The notes beneath the pieces were generated by a model that was given only the letters and a program-made list of their open reading frames with translations, was not told the origin of the DNA and made no database searches. A program made the position numbers and the translations under genes. A DNA stretch of 64,000 nucleotides from an uncultured Leptolyngbyaceae cyanobacterium (GTDB lineage: Bacteria; Cyanobacteriota; Cyanobacteriia; Leptolyngbyales; Leptolyngbyaceae), in NCBI GenBank assembly GCA_938023035.1, contig CALIDI010000024.1, positions 43,917-107,916 of the forward strand, written 5' to 3'. Below, one piece after another: positions 36,031 to 45,791 of the stretch; position 1 is the stretch's first letter; each line of letters opens with the position of its first letter.

Positions 36031-36870
36031 TGACTTCGGTTGACGAACGACCACCGCTTCTACCATCGGGTGTCGATGGGTGGTTGCGGCCCCCACATGG
36101 TAAAAATGCTCAACAGCAACAATCTGCACCCCAGGAGTTTGCCAATTTGCCTCAACGGCGGGGTTAGAACGAAACGGGTTCGCCTGCCAGGTTGAAAGCA
36201 AAAATTGGCAGGGCAGTTGTTTTAACTGGTGCACCAATTCACTTTCATCCTGAGTGGTCCAGTGATTAAAGTAATCAGCATGTCTACCGGCATAGGGGGG
36301 GTCGGCATAGACAATATCTCCCGGCTTGGCCTGTGCTAGAGACACCCGAAAGTCGGCCACCTCAAACTGCCAATCGCGCCCCTCTAACAGATGAATCACG
36401 GCTTTGACCTGATTGGTAATTTTGGTGATGTAGGACTGAGCAAAACGCTGGGGTTTGTGACAAAAGGGCACGTTAAATCGCCCTTTTTGGTTAAACCGCA
36501 TCACCCCATTAAAGCAAGCTCGATTCAGAAATAGAAAATCGAGGGGGTGGGGCTGCTGGTTGAAGCGAGAGCGCACTTCATAGTAATAATCTGCTCCATA
36601 ACGGGAAAGTTGGCCACCCGCTTGCTGCAAATAGTCGCTTACCTGATCGGGGGTAATTTCTCCCTGTTGGAGAGCCTGGTAAAACCGAATAATGTGGTGA
36701 TTCGTATCGGTCAATCGGGCTTTCTGGGGACGCAAGTTAAAGGCAACGACACAAGAACCACAAAAGGGTTCAAGCCAGTATCCCTTGATATCGGAAATGA
36801 GGGTTTGAAGGGTGGGCACGAGCTTCGTTTTAATGCCCTGACACTTGAGCGGTGGAACAACTAAGGACAT
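36022..36870 (-). CDS. DNA adenine methylase (Dam/D12 class), orphan
   Basis: 282 aa. The SAM-binding motif is LEPFCGSC (33-40), the catalytic motif is DPPY (190-193), and CQGIKTKLVP at 10-19 corresponds to motif X. This order is that of D12-class N6-adenine methyltransferases, which include Dam. The target is not provable from sequence; GATC is plausible because cyanobacterial Dam relatives methylate GATC and the window is rich in GCGATCGC. No restriction endonuclease or specificity gene is adjacent, so it looks like an orphan regulatory or housekeeping methylase. It is convergent with the FKBP gene. Confidence 0.85.
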   Translation of the reverse strand: MSLVVPPLKCQGIKTKLVPTLQTLISDIKGYWLEPFCGSCVVAFNLRPQKARLTDTNHHIIRFYQALQQGEITPDQVSDYLQQAGGQLSRYGADYYYEVRSRFNQQPHPLDFLFLNRACFNGVMRFNQKGRFNVPFCHKPQRFAQSYITKITNQVKAVIHLLEGRDWQFEVADFRVSLAQAKPGDIVYADPPYAGRHADYFNHWTTQDESELVHQLKQLPCQFLLSTWQANPFRSNPAVEANWQTPGVQIVAVEHFYHVGAATTHRHPMVEAVVVRQPKSRA

Positions 36871-37036
36871 GGGTTTCTGTAGCCGAAATTGCTAAGCCAG
36901 TCTACTGCCTGGTGTTGTAATGGAGTCATGATTCTGCCCAATTTCAGCGGTGCTGCCCGGCGGATCCTTTTAAACTTGCCCATCGCAGGTAAGGGGGCTG
37001 TTAAAATCGCAGAAAGTTTAAGCAACTGATTTTCCT

Positions 37037-38956
37037 ATGACCGATTCTGTCTTGCAGGTTCGAGGGCTAGAGGTGCAGTTTCGTGCCGATGATGCAATTA
37101 CCCGCGCCGTTAAGGGAATTTCTTTTGAGGTGCCACGGGGGCAGACTTTGGGGATTGTGGGCGAGTCTGGGTCAGGCAAATCGGTGACCTCCTTAGCGGT
37201 TATGGGCCTAGTGTTACCGCCGGGAAAAATCACCCAAGGGCAGGTTTTGTTTCGTGGTCGGGCGGATCAAGTAGAACCGATTGATCTCCTTAAACTGCCG
37301 CCGAAACGGTTAGAAGATTTTCGCGGCGGTGAAATTTCCATGATTTTTCAGGAACCAATGAGTTCTCTCAATCCGGTTTATACGATTGGGTTTCAGATTA
37401 CAGAGGCGATTCAGTTACATAAGCGGTTGAATCAGGCTGATGCGGAACGGGCGGCGATCGCCCTATTGCAAGAGGTGCGCGTATTGCCCAGCGATGAGGA
37501 AATGAAGCAGCGTTATGTTGCCGAGTTGCAGCATGCCCACCCCCAGGCAATAGTTCCTGCTGATCGCGAGCTTGACCGCGAAATCACCCGGCAAAAATAT
37601 CAGTTTCTCAAGCGCTATCCCCACGAGCTATCGGGGGGGCAGATGCAACGGGTGATGATTGCGATGGCGATTTCCTGTGACCCTGTGTTGCTGATTGCCG
37701 ACGAACCGACAACCGCTTTGGATGTGACCGTGCAGGCGACGATTCTAGATTTATTGCGCGATTTGCGCGATCGCCGGGGCATGTCGATGATGTTTATTAC
37801 CCATGACCTGGGCATCATTGCCGAAATTGCGGATCAGGTGGTGGTAATGTACCAGGGTGAAATTGTGGAGGCAGGTTCTGTCTGGCAGGTATTTGCCCAT
37901 CCCCAGCATCCCTATACCAAAGGGTTATTGACCTGCCGCCCCCAATTAGATAGCCGCTTACGTCGCCTGCCCACGGTCAGTGATTTTATGCAGGTCAGCA
38001 CCAATGCCGCTGGTGAAATCCACATTGAGGAGCGCCCTGTTGATGTGAATGAAGCCCTGAAGCAGGCGCAGGAAGTGAGTGTTGCCGAGATGGAGCAGCG
38101 TCTCGTCGCGTTGCAGCAAAAGCAGCCGCTGCTACAAGTGGAAGATCTGCGGGTGGCGTTTCCAATCAAGAACCTCTTTGGCCAAACAAAACGCTATTTG
38201 ATGGCGGTGAATGGTGTAAGTTTTGAGGTTTACCCTGGAGAAACCCTGGGCCTGGTGGGTGAATCGGGCTGTGGTAAATCAACCCTGGCGCGGGCTATTC
38301 TTCAGCTGATTAAACCTACGGGGGGCCGGGTGCTTTTTGCAGGGCAGGATGTGACTCAACTGCCTGCTGCTGCTTTGAGAAAACTGCGACGCGAGATGCA
38401 AATTATCTTTCAAAATCCCTACAGCGCTCTGGATGGGCGCATGTCAGTGGGCGCTGCTGTTATGGAACCGATGGTGATTCATGGTGCTCCTAGCGATCGT
38501 GACCGGCAAAAGCAACGGGCGATCTATCTGTTGGAACGGGTTGGTTTGGATGCCAGCGCCATGAAGCGCTACCCCCACCAGTTTTCTGGCGGGCAGCGTC
38601 AGCGCATTTGCATTGCCCGCGCTTTGGCGCTCAACCCCCGCTTTATCATTTGCGATGAGTCCGTTTCTGCCCTGGATGTATCCGTGCAGGCCCAAGTGCT
38701 GAATCTGCTTAAAGAGCTTCAGGCTGAGTTTGACCTGACCTACATCTTTATTTCCCACGACTTGAGCGTGGTTAAATTTATGAGCGATCGCATCGTGGTC
38801 ATGAACAGGGGCCAAATCGAAGAAATTGCTCCCGCAGAAACCCTTTACCAATCACCCCGGCAAGACTATACACGACAACTAATTGCGGCCATTCCCCTGG
38901 GCAATTTAGATCGCATTCGCGAACAGCAGCAACAACGGGGAATCTCGGTCGGCTAG
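37037..38956 (+). CDS. Fused dipeptide/oligopeptide ABC transporter ATP-binding protein (DppD-DppF type)
   Basis: 639 aa with two complete nucleotide-binding domains. The first has Walker A GESGSGKS (42-49), signature LSGGQMQRV and Walker B LLIADEPTTALDV. The second has GESGCGKS, FSGGQRQRI and FIICDESVSALDV. Between them lies the oligopeptide-type C-terminal extension, HPQHPYTKGLL. The fusion corresponds to E. coli DppD plus DppF, as in GsiA and YejF. It would energise import of peptides or related solutes. The permeases and binding protein are not in the window, so the substrate is open. Confidence 0.93.
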   Translation: MTDSVLQVRGLEVQFRADDAITRAVKGISFEVPRGQTLGIVGESGSGKSVTSLAVMGLVLPPGKITQGQVLFRGRADQVEPIDLLKLPPKRLEDFRGGEISMIFQEPMSSLNPVYTIGFQITEAIQLHKRLNQADAERAAIALLQEVRVLPSDEEMKQRYVAELQHAHPQAIVPADRELDREITRQKYQFLKRYPHELSGGQMQRVMIAMAISCDPVLLIADEPTTALDVTVQATILDLLRDLRDRRGMSMMFITHDLGIIAEIADQVVVMYQGEIVEAGSVWQVFAHPQHPYTKGLLTCRPQLDSRLRRLPTVSDFMQVSTNAAGEIHIEERPVDVNEALKQAQEVSVAEMEQRLVALQQKQPLLQVEDLRVAFPIKNLFGQTKRYLMAVNGVSFEVYPGETLGLVGESGCGKSTLARAILQLIKPTGGRVLFAGQDVTQLPAAALRKLRREMQIIFQNPYSALDGRMSVGAAVMEPMVIHGAPSDRDRQKQRAIYLLERVGLDASAMKRYPHQFSGGQRQRICIARALALNPRFIICDESVSALDVSVQAQVLNLLKELQAEFDLTYIFISHDLSVVKFMSDRIVVMNRGQIEEIAPAETLYQSPRQDYTRQLIAAIPLGNLDRIREQQQQRGISVG

Positions 38957-39465
38957 GGCCAATCCGACTGTACCCCCATGGCGAAAGGAATCCCTGGACG
39001 ATTTAACGATGAGTTTTGGTCAAAAACACTAAAACTTTTAGTTCAGCCTCTGGAGTTGTTCTGATAATTCTGCGACTGAAATTGTGACTAAATAAAGATT
39101 CAGTGTCGACTTTGATTCATTTGGCATGGTTTTGAATGATCTGACACTTCTTTCTAGTTCTCGACAGGCTTGACTTAAAACGTTATATTTTGGTTTTAAT
39201 TACTATAATTAGCTGTTAATATAGTGGTAATCGCACCTGTTTCTAATGCGATCGCCGCTATGGTCAATAGGGTCTCTACTATGTCTTGACTGTTTAGAAT
39301 GGCCTGAAACGGCGTTAATGCCGTCTTGACAGACGCCTAAACGCTAGCTGGAATCAAAGTTTGCAAGTTTGCGCCATCAAAATTTTTCTGCCGGAATGTT
39401 AGCGGGCAAGTCCGACTGCCGGCGATCTCGATGTCTATCTGCTGTGACTTTGTGAGGTCATTGTC
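38957..39465. other. Long leader region upstream of pncB
   Basis: 509 bp, AT-rich around 39170-39230. It contains TATAAT at 39204-39209 inside an inverted repeat and a small hairpin ACGGC-N6-GCCGT near 39312. No gene was recognised. Confidence 0.5.
39202..39225. promoter_or_regulatory. Inverted repeat overlapping a -10-like element upstream of pncB
   Basis: ACTATA-N12-TATAGT, perfect 6-bp arms, includes TATAAT at 39204-39209. Because the operon encodes its own NrtR repressor, this is a candidate operator, but I cannot match it to a known NrtR consensus. It lies about 240 nt before the pncB start. Confidence 0.3.
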
Positions 39466-40857
39466 GTGATTATCCTCCCAGACCCTTTGCTGGTGTCCGC
39501 TTCAAATCCTTCACTGCTATCGCTTCAGCCTCAAGACTATAGCCTCCTAACCGATCTCTACCAGCTCACCATGACCGCCTGTTATGCTGGCGAGGGGTTA
39601 GATCAGCGCTGGGCTAGCTTTGAGTTGTTTGTCCGCCGCCTTCCGGCAGACTTTGGCTACCTGATTGCCATGGGGCTAGAGCAGGCACTAGAATACCTGG
39701 AAAATTTGCGCTTTACGCCAGAACAGGTGAAAGCTTTACAAACCAGTGGTATTTTCGCCAAAGCGACCGATTACTTCTGGCAATTACTGGAAACGGCTCA
39801 CTTTAGTGGTGATGTCTGGGCAGTGCCCGAAGGCACAGCAGTTTTTGCCAATGAGCCACTCCTCCGGGTAGAAGCACCCCTCTGGCAGGCTCAGATTGCC
39901 GAAACTTATCTGCTCAACGCCCTCAATTACCAAACGCTCATTGCCACTCGGGCGGCTCGAATACGAGATGTCGCCGGTTCCGCAGCCACGCTCCTAGAGT
40001 TTGGTACACGCCGTGCTTTTAGCCCCCAGGGAGCACTTTGGGCGGCACGGGCGGCTCTGGCCGCAGGATTTAACGCAACCTCGAATGTGTTGGCAGCCTT
40101 TAAGCTAGGGTGTAAACCAACGGGCACCATGGCCCATGCGCTGGTGATGGCGCTGGCCGCCGTAGAAGGCAGCGAAGTTCAGGCATTTCAGGCATTCCAT
40201 CGTTACTTTCCAGGGGCGCCGCTGCTGATTGATACTTATGATGCGATCGCGGCGGCTCAACAACTGGCTACAAAGGTGCAGACAGGAGAAATGGAACTCG
40301 CGGGAGTGCGCCTAGACTCAGGCGACTTAGCGGCCCTATCTCAACAAGTACGGCAATTATTGCCCCAGACCCCGATTTTTGCGAGTGGCGACTTAGACGA
40401 GTACCGCATTGCCGAATTACAGGCTGCTGGCGCTTGCATTGATGGTTACGGGCTGGGTACGCAACTGGTAACCGGCACCCCGGTCAACGGCGTATACAAA
40501 CTGGTAGAAATCGATGGCATTCCAGTAATGAAAGAAGCGACCGGCAAAACCACTTATCCTGGGCGGAAGCAAATCTTTCGGGAACTTAAAGATGGCCAGA
40601 TCTGCGGCGATCGCCTCGGCTTAAGCACCGAACCCCCTGAACAGGCAACGCCACTCCTACACTTGGTGATGCGCCAGGGGCAACGGCTAATAGAGAAAGA
40701 ATCTTTAACAACCCTTCGCGATCGCACCGCCCAATCCCTAGCTAGCCTGCCGCCAGAAGTGCGTCAAATTCAGCAGCCGACCCCCTTGAGGGTGACACTT
40801 TCCCCAGCGCTCCAAATCCTCACCCAAAGGACTCAAAAACAGAGACATCCAGAATAA
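39466..40857 (+). CDS. pncB: Nicotinate phosphoribosyltransferase
   Basis: 463 aa, GTG start at 39466. The N-terminus LLTDLYQLTMTACY, the EFGTRRA motif, VRLDSGDLAALSQQVR and IDGYGLGTQL are characteristic. It makes nicotinate mononucleotide from nicotinate and PRPP, the first salvage step to NAD. nadD and the regulator nrtR follow on the same strand. Cytoplasmic. Confidence 0.95.
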   Translation: MIILPDPLLVSASNPSLLSLQPQDYSLLTDLYQLTMTACYAGEGLDQRWASFELFVRRLPADFGYLIAMGLEQALEYLENLRFTPEQVKALQTSGIFAKATDYFWQLLETAHFSGDVWAVPEGTAVFANEPLLRVEAPLWQAQIAETYLLNALNYQTLIATRAARIRDVAGSAATLLEFGTRRAFSPQGALWAARAALAAGFNATSNVLAAFKLGCKPTGTMAHALVMALAAVEGSEVQAFQAFHRYFPGAPLLIDTYDAIAAAQQLATKVQTGEMELAGVRLDSGDLAALSQQVRQLLPQTPIFASGDLDEYRIAELQAAGACIDGYGLGTQLVTGTPVNGVYKLVEIDGIPVMKEATGKTTYPGRKQIFRELKDGQICGDRLGLSTEPPEQATPLLHLVMRQGQRLIEKESLTTLRDRTAQSLASLPPEVRQIQQPTPLRVTLSPALQILTQRTQKQRHPE

Positions 40858-40985
40858 ACACCAGCCACGAACAGCATGAGGAATTCCCACGCCTATCAGG
40901 GTCACTGACGCAGTAGCAAAGCCAATCCCAAAAACTGACACAACTCAAACCCTTCCCCGCCCTTCTCTCGATCCCGCTTTCTGTT

Positions 40986-41585
40986 ATGCTCACGATTGCC
41001 CTCTTCGGCACCAGTGCTGACCCCCCCACCGCCGGACATCAAACTATCCTGGCATGGCTGGCCGATCACTACGACCAGGTAGCGGTTTGGGCCTCAGACA
41101 ATCCATTTAAATCTCATCAGACACCGCTACAACACCGCGTAGCGATGCTACAACTGCTGATAGAAGCGATTCAGCCGCCGCGTCATAATCTGCAAATTTA
41201 CCCTCAGTTAAGCCATTCCCGCGCGATTCATACCCTGGAGGCCGCTCAGGCAATCTGGCCCAGTGCCCGGTTTACCTTCGTGATTGGGACGGATTTGCTG
41301 GCCCAGTTGCCGCGCTGGTATCGAGTTGAGGAGTTGCTGCAACAGGTGAGTTTACTGGTCGTACCGCGCCCAGGCTATCGTTTAGACGAAGCTTCTCTAG
41401 TACAGTTGCGCCAGACTGGAGTGGAAGTGGCGATCGCGACTCTGAACGTACCTGACACTTCTTCGACAGCTTACCGTCAACACCACAACCCCGCAGCCCT
41501 TACCCCTCCGGTTGAGGCCTATATTCATCGAGAACACCTCTACCCATGGCAGGACGATCGCACCGAAAAGCCAGTGAAGCAGTAG
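40986..41585 (+). CDS. nadD: Nicotinate-nucleotide adenylyltransferase
   Basis: 199 aa nucleotidyltransferase. The phosphate-binding motif is GTSADPPTAGH (usual form G-x-F-D-P-x-H-x-G-H, here with Thr replacing the first His), and the C-terminal TSSTAYR matches the ISST-x-x-R motif. FVIGTDLLAQLPRWYR fits NadD. It adenylates NaMN to deamido-NAD. It follows pncB by 128 nt and overlaps nrtR by 40 nt. Confidence 0.88.
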   Translation: MLTIALFGTSADPPTAGHQTILAWLADHYDQVAVWASDNPFKSHQTPLQHRVAMLQLLIEAIQPPRHNLQIYPQLSHSRAIHTLEAAQAIWPSARFTFVIGTDLLAQLPRWYRVEELLQQVSLLVVPRPGYRLDEASLVQLRQTGVEVAIATLNVPDTSSTAYRQHHNPAALTPPVEAYIHREHLYPWQDDRTEKPVKQ

Positions 41586-42292
41586 ACCCTAACCTACTTG
41601 CCGATTTTAAGGTAGGCGTCGATAATGTCATCTTCTCTGTCGATACCAATCAAAATCGGTTGCTGGTATTACTGGTGATGCGACAAGAAGCCCCATTTCT
41701 AGGCTGCTGGAGCTTTCCGGGCACATTGGTGCGGCGGGGAGAATCCCTCGAGGCCGCTGCCTATCGCATTCTGGCAGAAAAAATTCGGGTGCGAAATCTC
41801 TACTTGGAGCAGCTTTATACCTTTGGGGGGCCAAACCGCGATCCCCGTGAAGCTGCCGATAGCTATGGAGTGCGCTACCTATCCGTCAGCTACTTTGCCC
41901 TGGTGCGCTACGCCGAAGCAGAACTCATCGCCGATGGCGTCAGCGGTATTGCCTGGTATCCGCTCAACCAGGTGCCCCAACTCGCCTTTGACCATAACCA
42001 AATCTTGGAGTATGGGCATCGCCGCCTGCGTAACAAGTTGGAGTATAGCCCCGTTGCCTTTGAAGTATTGCCCGACTTATTTACTCTGAATGACCTCTAC
42101 CAGTTCTACACCACGGTGCTAGGAGAAAACTTTTCCGACTACTCCAACTTTCGCTCGCGGTTGCTCAAATTAGGCTTTCTTGCAGATACTGGCATCAAGA
42201 CCTCACGGGGCGCAGGTAGACCTGCCAGCCTCTACCGCTTCGATGCCGAAGCCTTTGCCCCTCTGAAAAACAAACCCCTAGTATTCATTTAA
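41546..42292 (+). CDS. nrtR: NrtR-type transcriptional regulator (Nudix + winged helix)
   Basis: 248 aa. The N-terminal Nudix-like domain (about 20-150) has GCWSFPGTLVRRGESLEAAAYRIL, where the hydrolase GX5EX7REUXEE signature is degraded, as in NrtR regulators that sense ADP-ribose rather than hydrolyse it. The C-terminal domain (EVLPDLFTLNDLYQFYTTVLG, then GRPASLYRFD) is the NrtR winged helix. It should repress this NAD salvage operon. The start overlaps nadD by 40 nt. Confidence 0.9.
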   Translation: MAGRSHRKASEAVDPNLLADFKVGVDNVIFSVDTNQNRLLVLLVMRQEAPFLGCWSFPGTLVRRGESLEAAAYRILAEKIRVRNLYLEQLYTFGGPNRDPREAADSYGVRYLSVSYFALVRYAEAELIADGVSGIAWYPLNQVPQLAFDHNQILEYGHRRLRNKLEYSPVAFEVLPDLFTLNDLYQFYTTVLGENFSDYSNFRSRLLKLGFLADTGIKTSRGAGRPASLYRFDAEAFAPLKNKPLVFI

Positions 42293-42331
42293 GTTGCCTA
42301 GCACATAGGTCACTTCGCACAGGGGCACAAT

Positions 42332-43477
42332 TCAACCGGCCGCCGATGTATACCCAGGCTCTTGGGGTAGCTGAGGCAAATCGGGTAAATAGCCCTCGAT
42401 TAATAAATCTCCGCCGATTTCCTGCCAGCGAATTCTTTCTAAGATCAGGGCATCGGTCATTCGGGTGAATCCCAGATCGCCAATTGGGGAAGGAGCATCG
42501 TGACCACCAATAATCTTAGGCGCAATCAAGGCCAGAACTTTTTGAATAGAGCCATCGGCGATCGCCGCCGCTGCCAGCCTACCGCCACATTCCCAGAGAA
42601 CGCTCAGGCAATCTCGTTGACCAAGAAAGGCCATCACAGCTTGGGGAGTGAGGGGTGAAAAGGACTGAACTTCAACCCCCCGATCGCGTAGAAACGCCTG
42701 CATAGCAGGATTAGCTACCGGCTCAGTGCAGACCAGAGTCGGCGCAATTTGAGTATTCCAGAGCTGCGCTTGTTTAGGCAGGGCGAGCGATCGCGACATC
42801 ACCACCCGCAGGGGGGTTACAGCTTGCCGGCTGGTCAAGAGCGGGTCGTCTTGGCGCACCGTTTCTCCCCCCACCACCACCGCATCACACCCCTTGCGCC
42901 AGGTATGCACCTGCGATCGCGCCGCTACACTGGTGACCCAGGCGCTATGCCCGCCAGTTGCCGCAATTTTGCCATCTAAGGTCATGGCATATTTGAGGAT
43001 GCCAAAAGGGCGTTGCCGTAGCATCCAAAAACTAAAAGCTTCATTGAGTTGCTCACAGGCCGCCGCCTCAACCCCAACGGTCACCTCTAAACCAGCAGCG
43101 CGAAGTCGGGCAACGCCCTGCCCTGCCACCTGAGGGTTTGGATCAACCATCCCAATCACCACTCGCCGAACTCCAGCAGCAATCACTGCCTCGGTACAGG
43201 GAGGCGTGCGCCCATAGTGGTTACATGGCTCTAGATTGACATAGAGCGTTGCCCCCTGGGCCCTGCCAGCAGCGGCCTTGAGGGCATAGACCTCGGCGTG
43301 GGGTTGCCCTGCCTTAGGGTGAAACCCTTCGCCTACTACTTCCCCATCTTTAACAACCACACAACCAACCAGAGGATTCGGTGCCGTCTGGCCTAGGGCT
43401 GTTTCTGCCAGCTCCAGACAACGACGCATCCAAACTCTATCCAGATCGGCTGCACTCACCACCTGCGTTGGAACCAC
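42332..43477 (-). CDS. ribD: Bifunctional riboflavin biosynthesis deaminase/reductase RibD
   Basis: 381 aa. The N-terminal deaminase has the zinc ligands His60 (HAEVYAL), Cys85 and Cys94 (PCNHYGRTPPC). The C-terminal half is the NADPH-dependent reductase (GILKYAMTLDGKIA, GCDAVVVGGETVRQDDPLLT). It performs the second and third steps from GTP to riboflavin. GTG start at 43477; ATG 43429 (MRRCLELAE) is an alternative. Convergent with nrtR. Confidence 0.95.
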   Translation of the reverse strand: MVPTQVVSAADLDRVWMRRCLELAETALGQTAPNPLVGCVVVKDGEVVGEGFHPKAGQPHAEVYALKAAAGRAQGATLYVNLEPCNHYGRTPPCTEAVIAAGVRRVVIGMVDPNPQVAGQGVARLRAAGLEVTVGVEAAACEQLNEAFSFWMLRQRPFGILKYAMTLDGKIAATGGHSAWVTSVAARSQVHTWRKGCDAVVVGGETVRQDDPLLTSRQAVTPLRVVMSRSLALPKQAQLWNTQIAPTLVCTEPVANPAMQAFLRDRGVEVQSFSPLTPQAVMAFLGQRDCLSVLWECGGRLAAAAIADGSIQKVLALIAPKIIGGHDAPSPIGDLGFTRMTDALILERIRWQEIGGDLLIEGYLPDLPQLPQEPGYTSAAG

Positions 43478-43531
43478 TCACTTTAAACGACAGCTACGCC
43501 AGGTTATCAAGTCTATCAAGGTCGAGAAGCA

Positions 43532-43564
43532 TGGGGCGTTGCTCCCAAACAAGGAGTGGCCCCA
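43532..43564. terminator. Hairpin between ctp and ribD
   Basis: TGGGGC and GCCCCA arms with inner CTCC/GGAG pairing. It lies 41 nt downstream of the protease stop codon. There is no T-run, so it is a possible terminator or structured leader of ribD. Confidence 0.35.
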
Positions 43565-43604
43565 TCTAACCCCACAACCCTTCTAGCCAGGTAAATTCAG
43601 CGAC

Positions 43605-44921
43605 TTATTCAACTAAGGCGCTGGCCTTAGGAACAACAACCGCAGGCTTAGCTAACCCCTGCCGCTCTAGCGTAGCCAGAGCTTGAGCATATTGGGGATC
43701 AGACGAGGTTCCAATCAAACGAGGGTTGGCAGAAAGGCGAACGCGATCGCTCTCAGTCAAATCCACCTTAATATCGGGCGTAATCCCCTTTTTGCTGATA
43801 TCCGTACCCTTAGGGGTGTAGTAATGGGCGATCGTCACAGCCAGCCCTGAACCATCCGACAAAGAATGCACCGACTGCACCAGCGCCTTCCCAAAAGTTT
43901 GAGAACCAACCACCGTCGCCCGCCGATTATCCATCAGTGCACCCGTCAAAATTTCACTAGAGCTAGCTGAATTGCCATCGACGAGTACCACCAGCGGCAA
44001 GTTAGTCAAAGCTGTTTGATTCGCTGCAACTTCTTCGCTCTTACCCTTGCGATCAACCGTGCGCACAATAGAGCCACGGTTAACCCACATGCGGCTAATT
44101 TCAATGCTAGATTGCAGCAGCCCACCCGGATTACCCCGCAGGTCTAAAACAAAGGCTTCCGCTTTCTGCTGGCTCAAGTCGCGGATTGCCTTACGCATCT
44201 GATCCGCCGCATGGGAGCTAAACTCATTCAAGCGAATATAACCGATCTTACGATTACCTTCCTGCTTTAAGGCATATCGCACAGTTGGTAGCTCAATTCT
44301 TGCCCGCATAATCGACACATTAAACATGCGGCCATCTCGCCGAATTCTGAGAGAAACACGACTCCCCGCTTCTCCCCGAATCAACGCAGAAGCATCTTCG
44401 ACACTCATCCCCTGGGTTGAGCGGTTGTTGATTGCCAAAATCTCATCCCCTGACCGCAACCCCGCTCGCAGTGCCGGAGAATTCTCAATCGGCTCTACAA
44501 CTGTCAACACCTTTGTCTGTTCGTTTTGCTCGAGCCGAATCCCAATCCCAGACAACTCCCCAGCCGTTTGATTGGTCAGAGCCTCAAACTGCTTTGGATC
44601 CATGAACCGTGTGTAGGGATCGTCCAATTTCTCTAGAGCAGCTTGTAGAGCCTTATAGGCTTGCTGCCGATTGGTGTAATTACGGCTTAGCAAACTTTGC
44701 CGCACGGCTTGCCAATCCGTTTTATTGAAGCTGGGATCCACATACTCTCGGTTAACAATTTGCCAGGCTTCATCAATAATCGCTTTGGGGCTGTCTTCCA
44801 AAGCCGCACGCACCTTATTATTATTGCCGACATCGATCAGCCCAACTGCTGCCGCAGTAAGCACAGCACTACCATAGAGAGCCACTTGGTAAAAGGGAAG
44901 GCGCTTACAGACTTGATTCAT
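43605..44921 (-). CDS. Carboxyl-terminal processing protease (S41 family)
   Basis: 438 aa. An N-terminal hydrophobic segment (VALYGSAVLTAAAVGLIDVG) acts as signal or anchor. A PDZ domain follows (about 110-195, SGIGIRLEQNEQTKVLTVV). The S41 catalytic core has the nucleophile Ser in DGNSASSSEIL and the general base Lys in QTFGKALVQ. The family includes CtpA, which trims the D1 precursor, and the paralogues CtpB and CtpC; I cannot tell which this is. It acts in the periplasm or lumen. Confidence 0.92.
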   Translation of the reverse strand: MNQVCKRLPFYQVALYGSAVLTAAAVGLIDVGNNNKVRAALEDSPKAIIDEAWQIVNREYVDPSFNKTDWQAVRQSLLSRNYTNRQQAYKALQAALEKLDDPYTRFMDPKQFEALTNQTAGELSGIGIRLEQNEQTKVLTVVEPIENSPALRAGLRSGDEILAINNRSTQGMSVEDASALIRGEAGSRVSLRIRRDGRMFNVSIMRARIELPTVRYALKQEGNRKIGYIRLNEFSSHAADQMRKAIRDLSQQKAEAFVLDLRGNPGGLLQSSIEISRMWVNRGSIVRTVDRKGKSEEVAANQTALTNLPLVVLVDGNSASSSEILTGALMDNRRATVVGSQTFGKALVQSVHSLSDGSGLAVTIAHYYTPKGTDISKKGITPDIKVDLTESDRVRLSANPRLIGTSSDPQYAQALATLERQGLAKPAVVVPKASALVE

Positions 44922-45791
44922 GAATCCACCAGAATGAAATGAGCGTTAGCGTTGAGGAGAGCAAAACCAGCGCTTTGCAAGCATACGAATCTATCTGCTA
45001 TCTAGATCACCCAGCATAGAGACATCCTCTGGATAAGCCCACAGAGGAAGGCACGAACTTCTCAAGTCGTTTGCTGGATCTAAGGTAAACTAACAGATCG
45101 ATCTTTCTCAGTAACTAAAAACTACCTGTTAAACCCGCATCCGGAGCAAAAGATTCAACCCTGCTACCTGCCTGGGATGGATTGACTTAACCTTACCCAG
45201 TGAAACCAAGCGAACTAAAGCAAATGCATGCCAGTTTGCCAAGTGTCCCTGGTTCAATCGAATTCACTCACTACCCCAGATGAGCAAAGGTGCCAATTCA
45301 CCATTGGGTAATACCAGCACCGAACCTTCAAACCCGGGTACCGCCCAGGAGCTTAAGCTTTCTGACAATCTAACCGCATTTAGGGAAAATCGCCTAGAGG
45401 TTCTCCTATTAAATTTAATGAAAATCACTTAAAGAAGAATTAATTTTCATCAATCAATGCTTTCATTTTGTTTTACGTGCCATCGCGGAAAACAGATGCG
45501 GCGATGGCAGGAACACCCAAGTTTGCCTCTGTCTACGGAGAAGAGTGAAGAGCTGAGGCGCTATCCTAGGTTGTAGTTTTCGATCAGTTCTACCCGCCGC
45601 CGTCTAAGAGAGCATGTCACCTTTGCAGGCCTTCATGAAGGGGAGCCGAGAGCGCTCTCAAAGTCCCGCTCCCAGATTGGAAGAGGGGTTAGAGCAATCC
45701 GGGCAGACCAGAAAAGGATGAGAGCAACAGTGATATGCACCCCCATCGAAGATATGCACCCCCCATCGAAGCTAAGTGTTCTGTGAATGTC
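44922..45791. other. Long gene-free region
   Basis: 870 bp between divergent genes without a credible coding ORF or tRNA. The segment 45380-45480 is AT-rich. A 19-20 nt tandem pair lies at 45732-45770. It could hold a small RNA, but I saw no clear promoter-terminator pair. Confidence 0.5.
45732..45770. repeat. 19-20 nt tandem duplication
   Basis: GATATGCACCCCCATCGAA (45732-45750) is followed directly by the same unit with one more C (45751-45770), about 20 nt before the start of the next gene. Confidence 0.9.
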
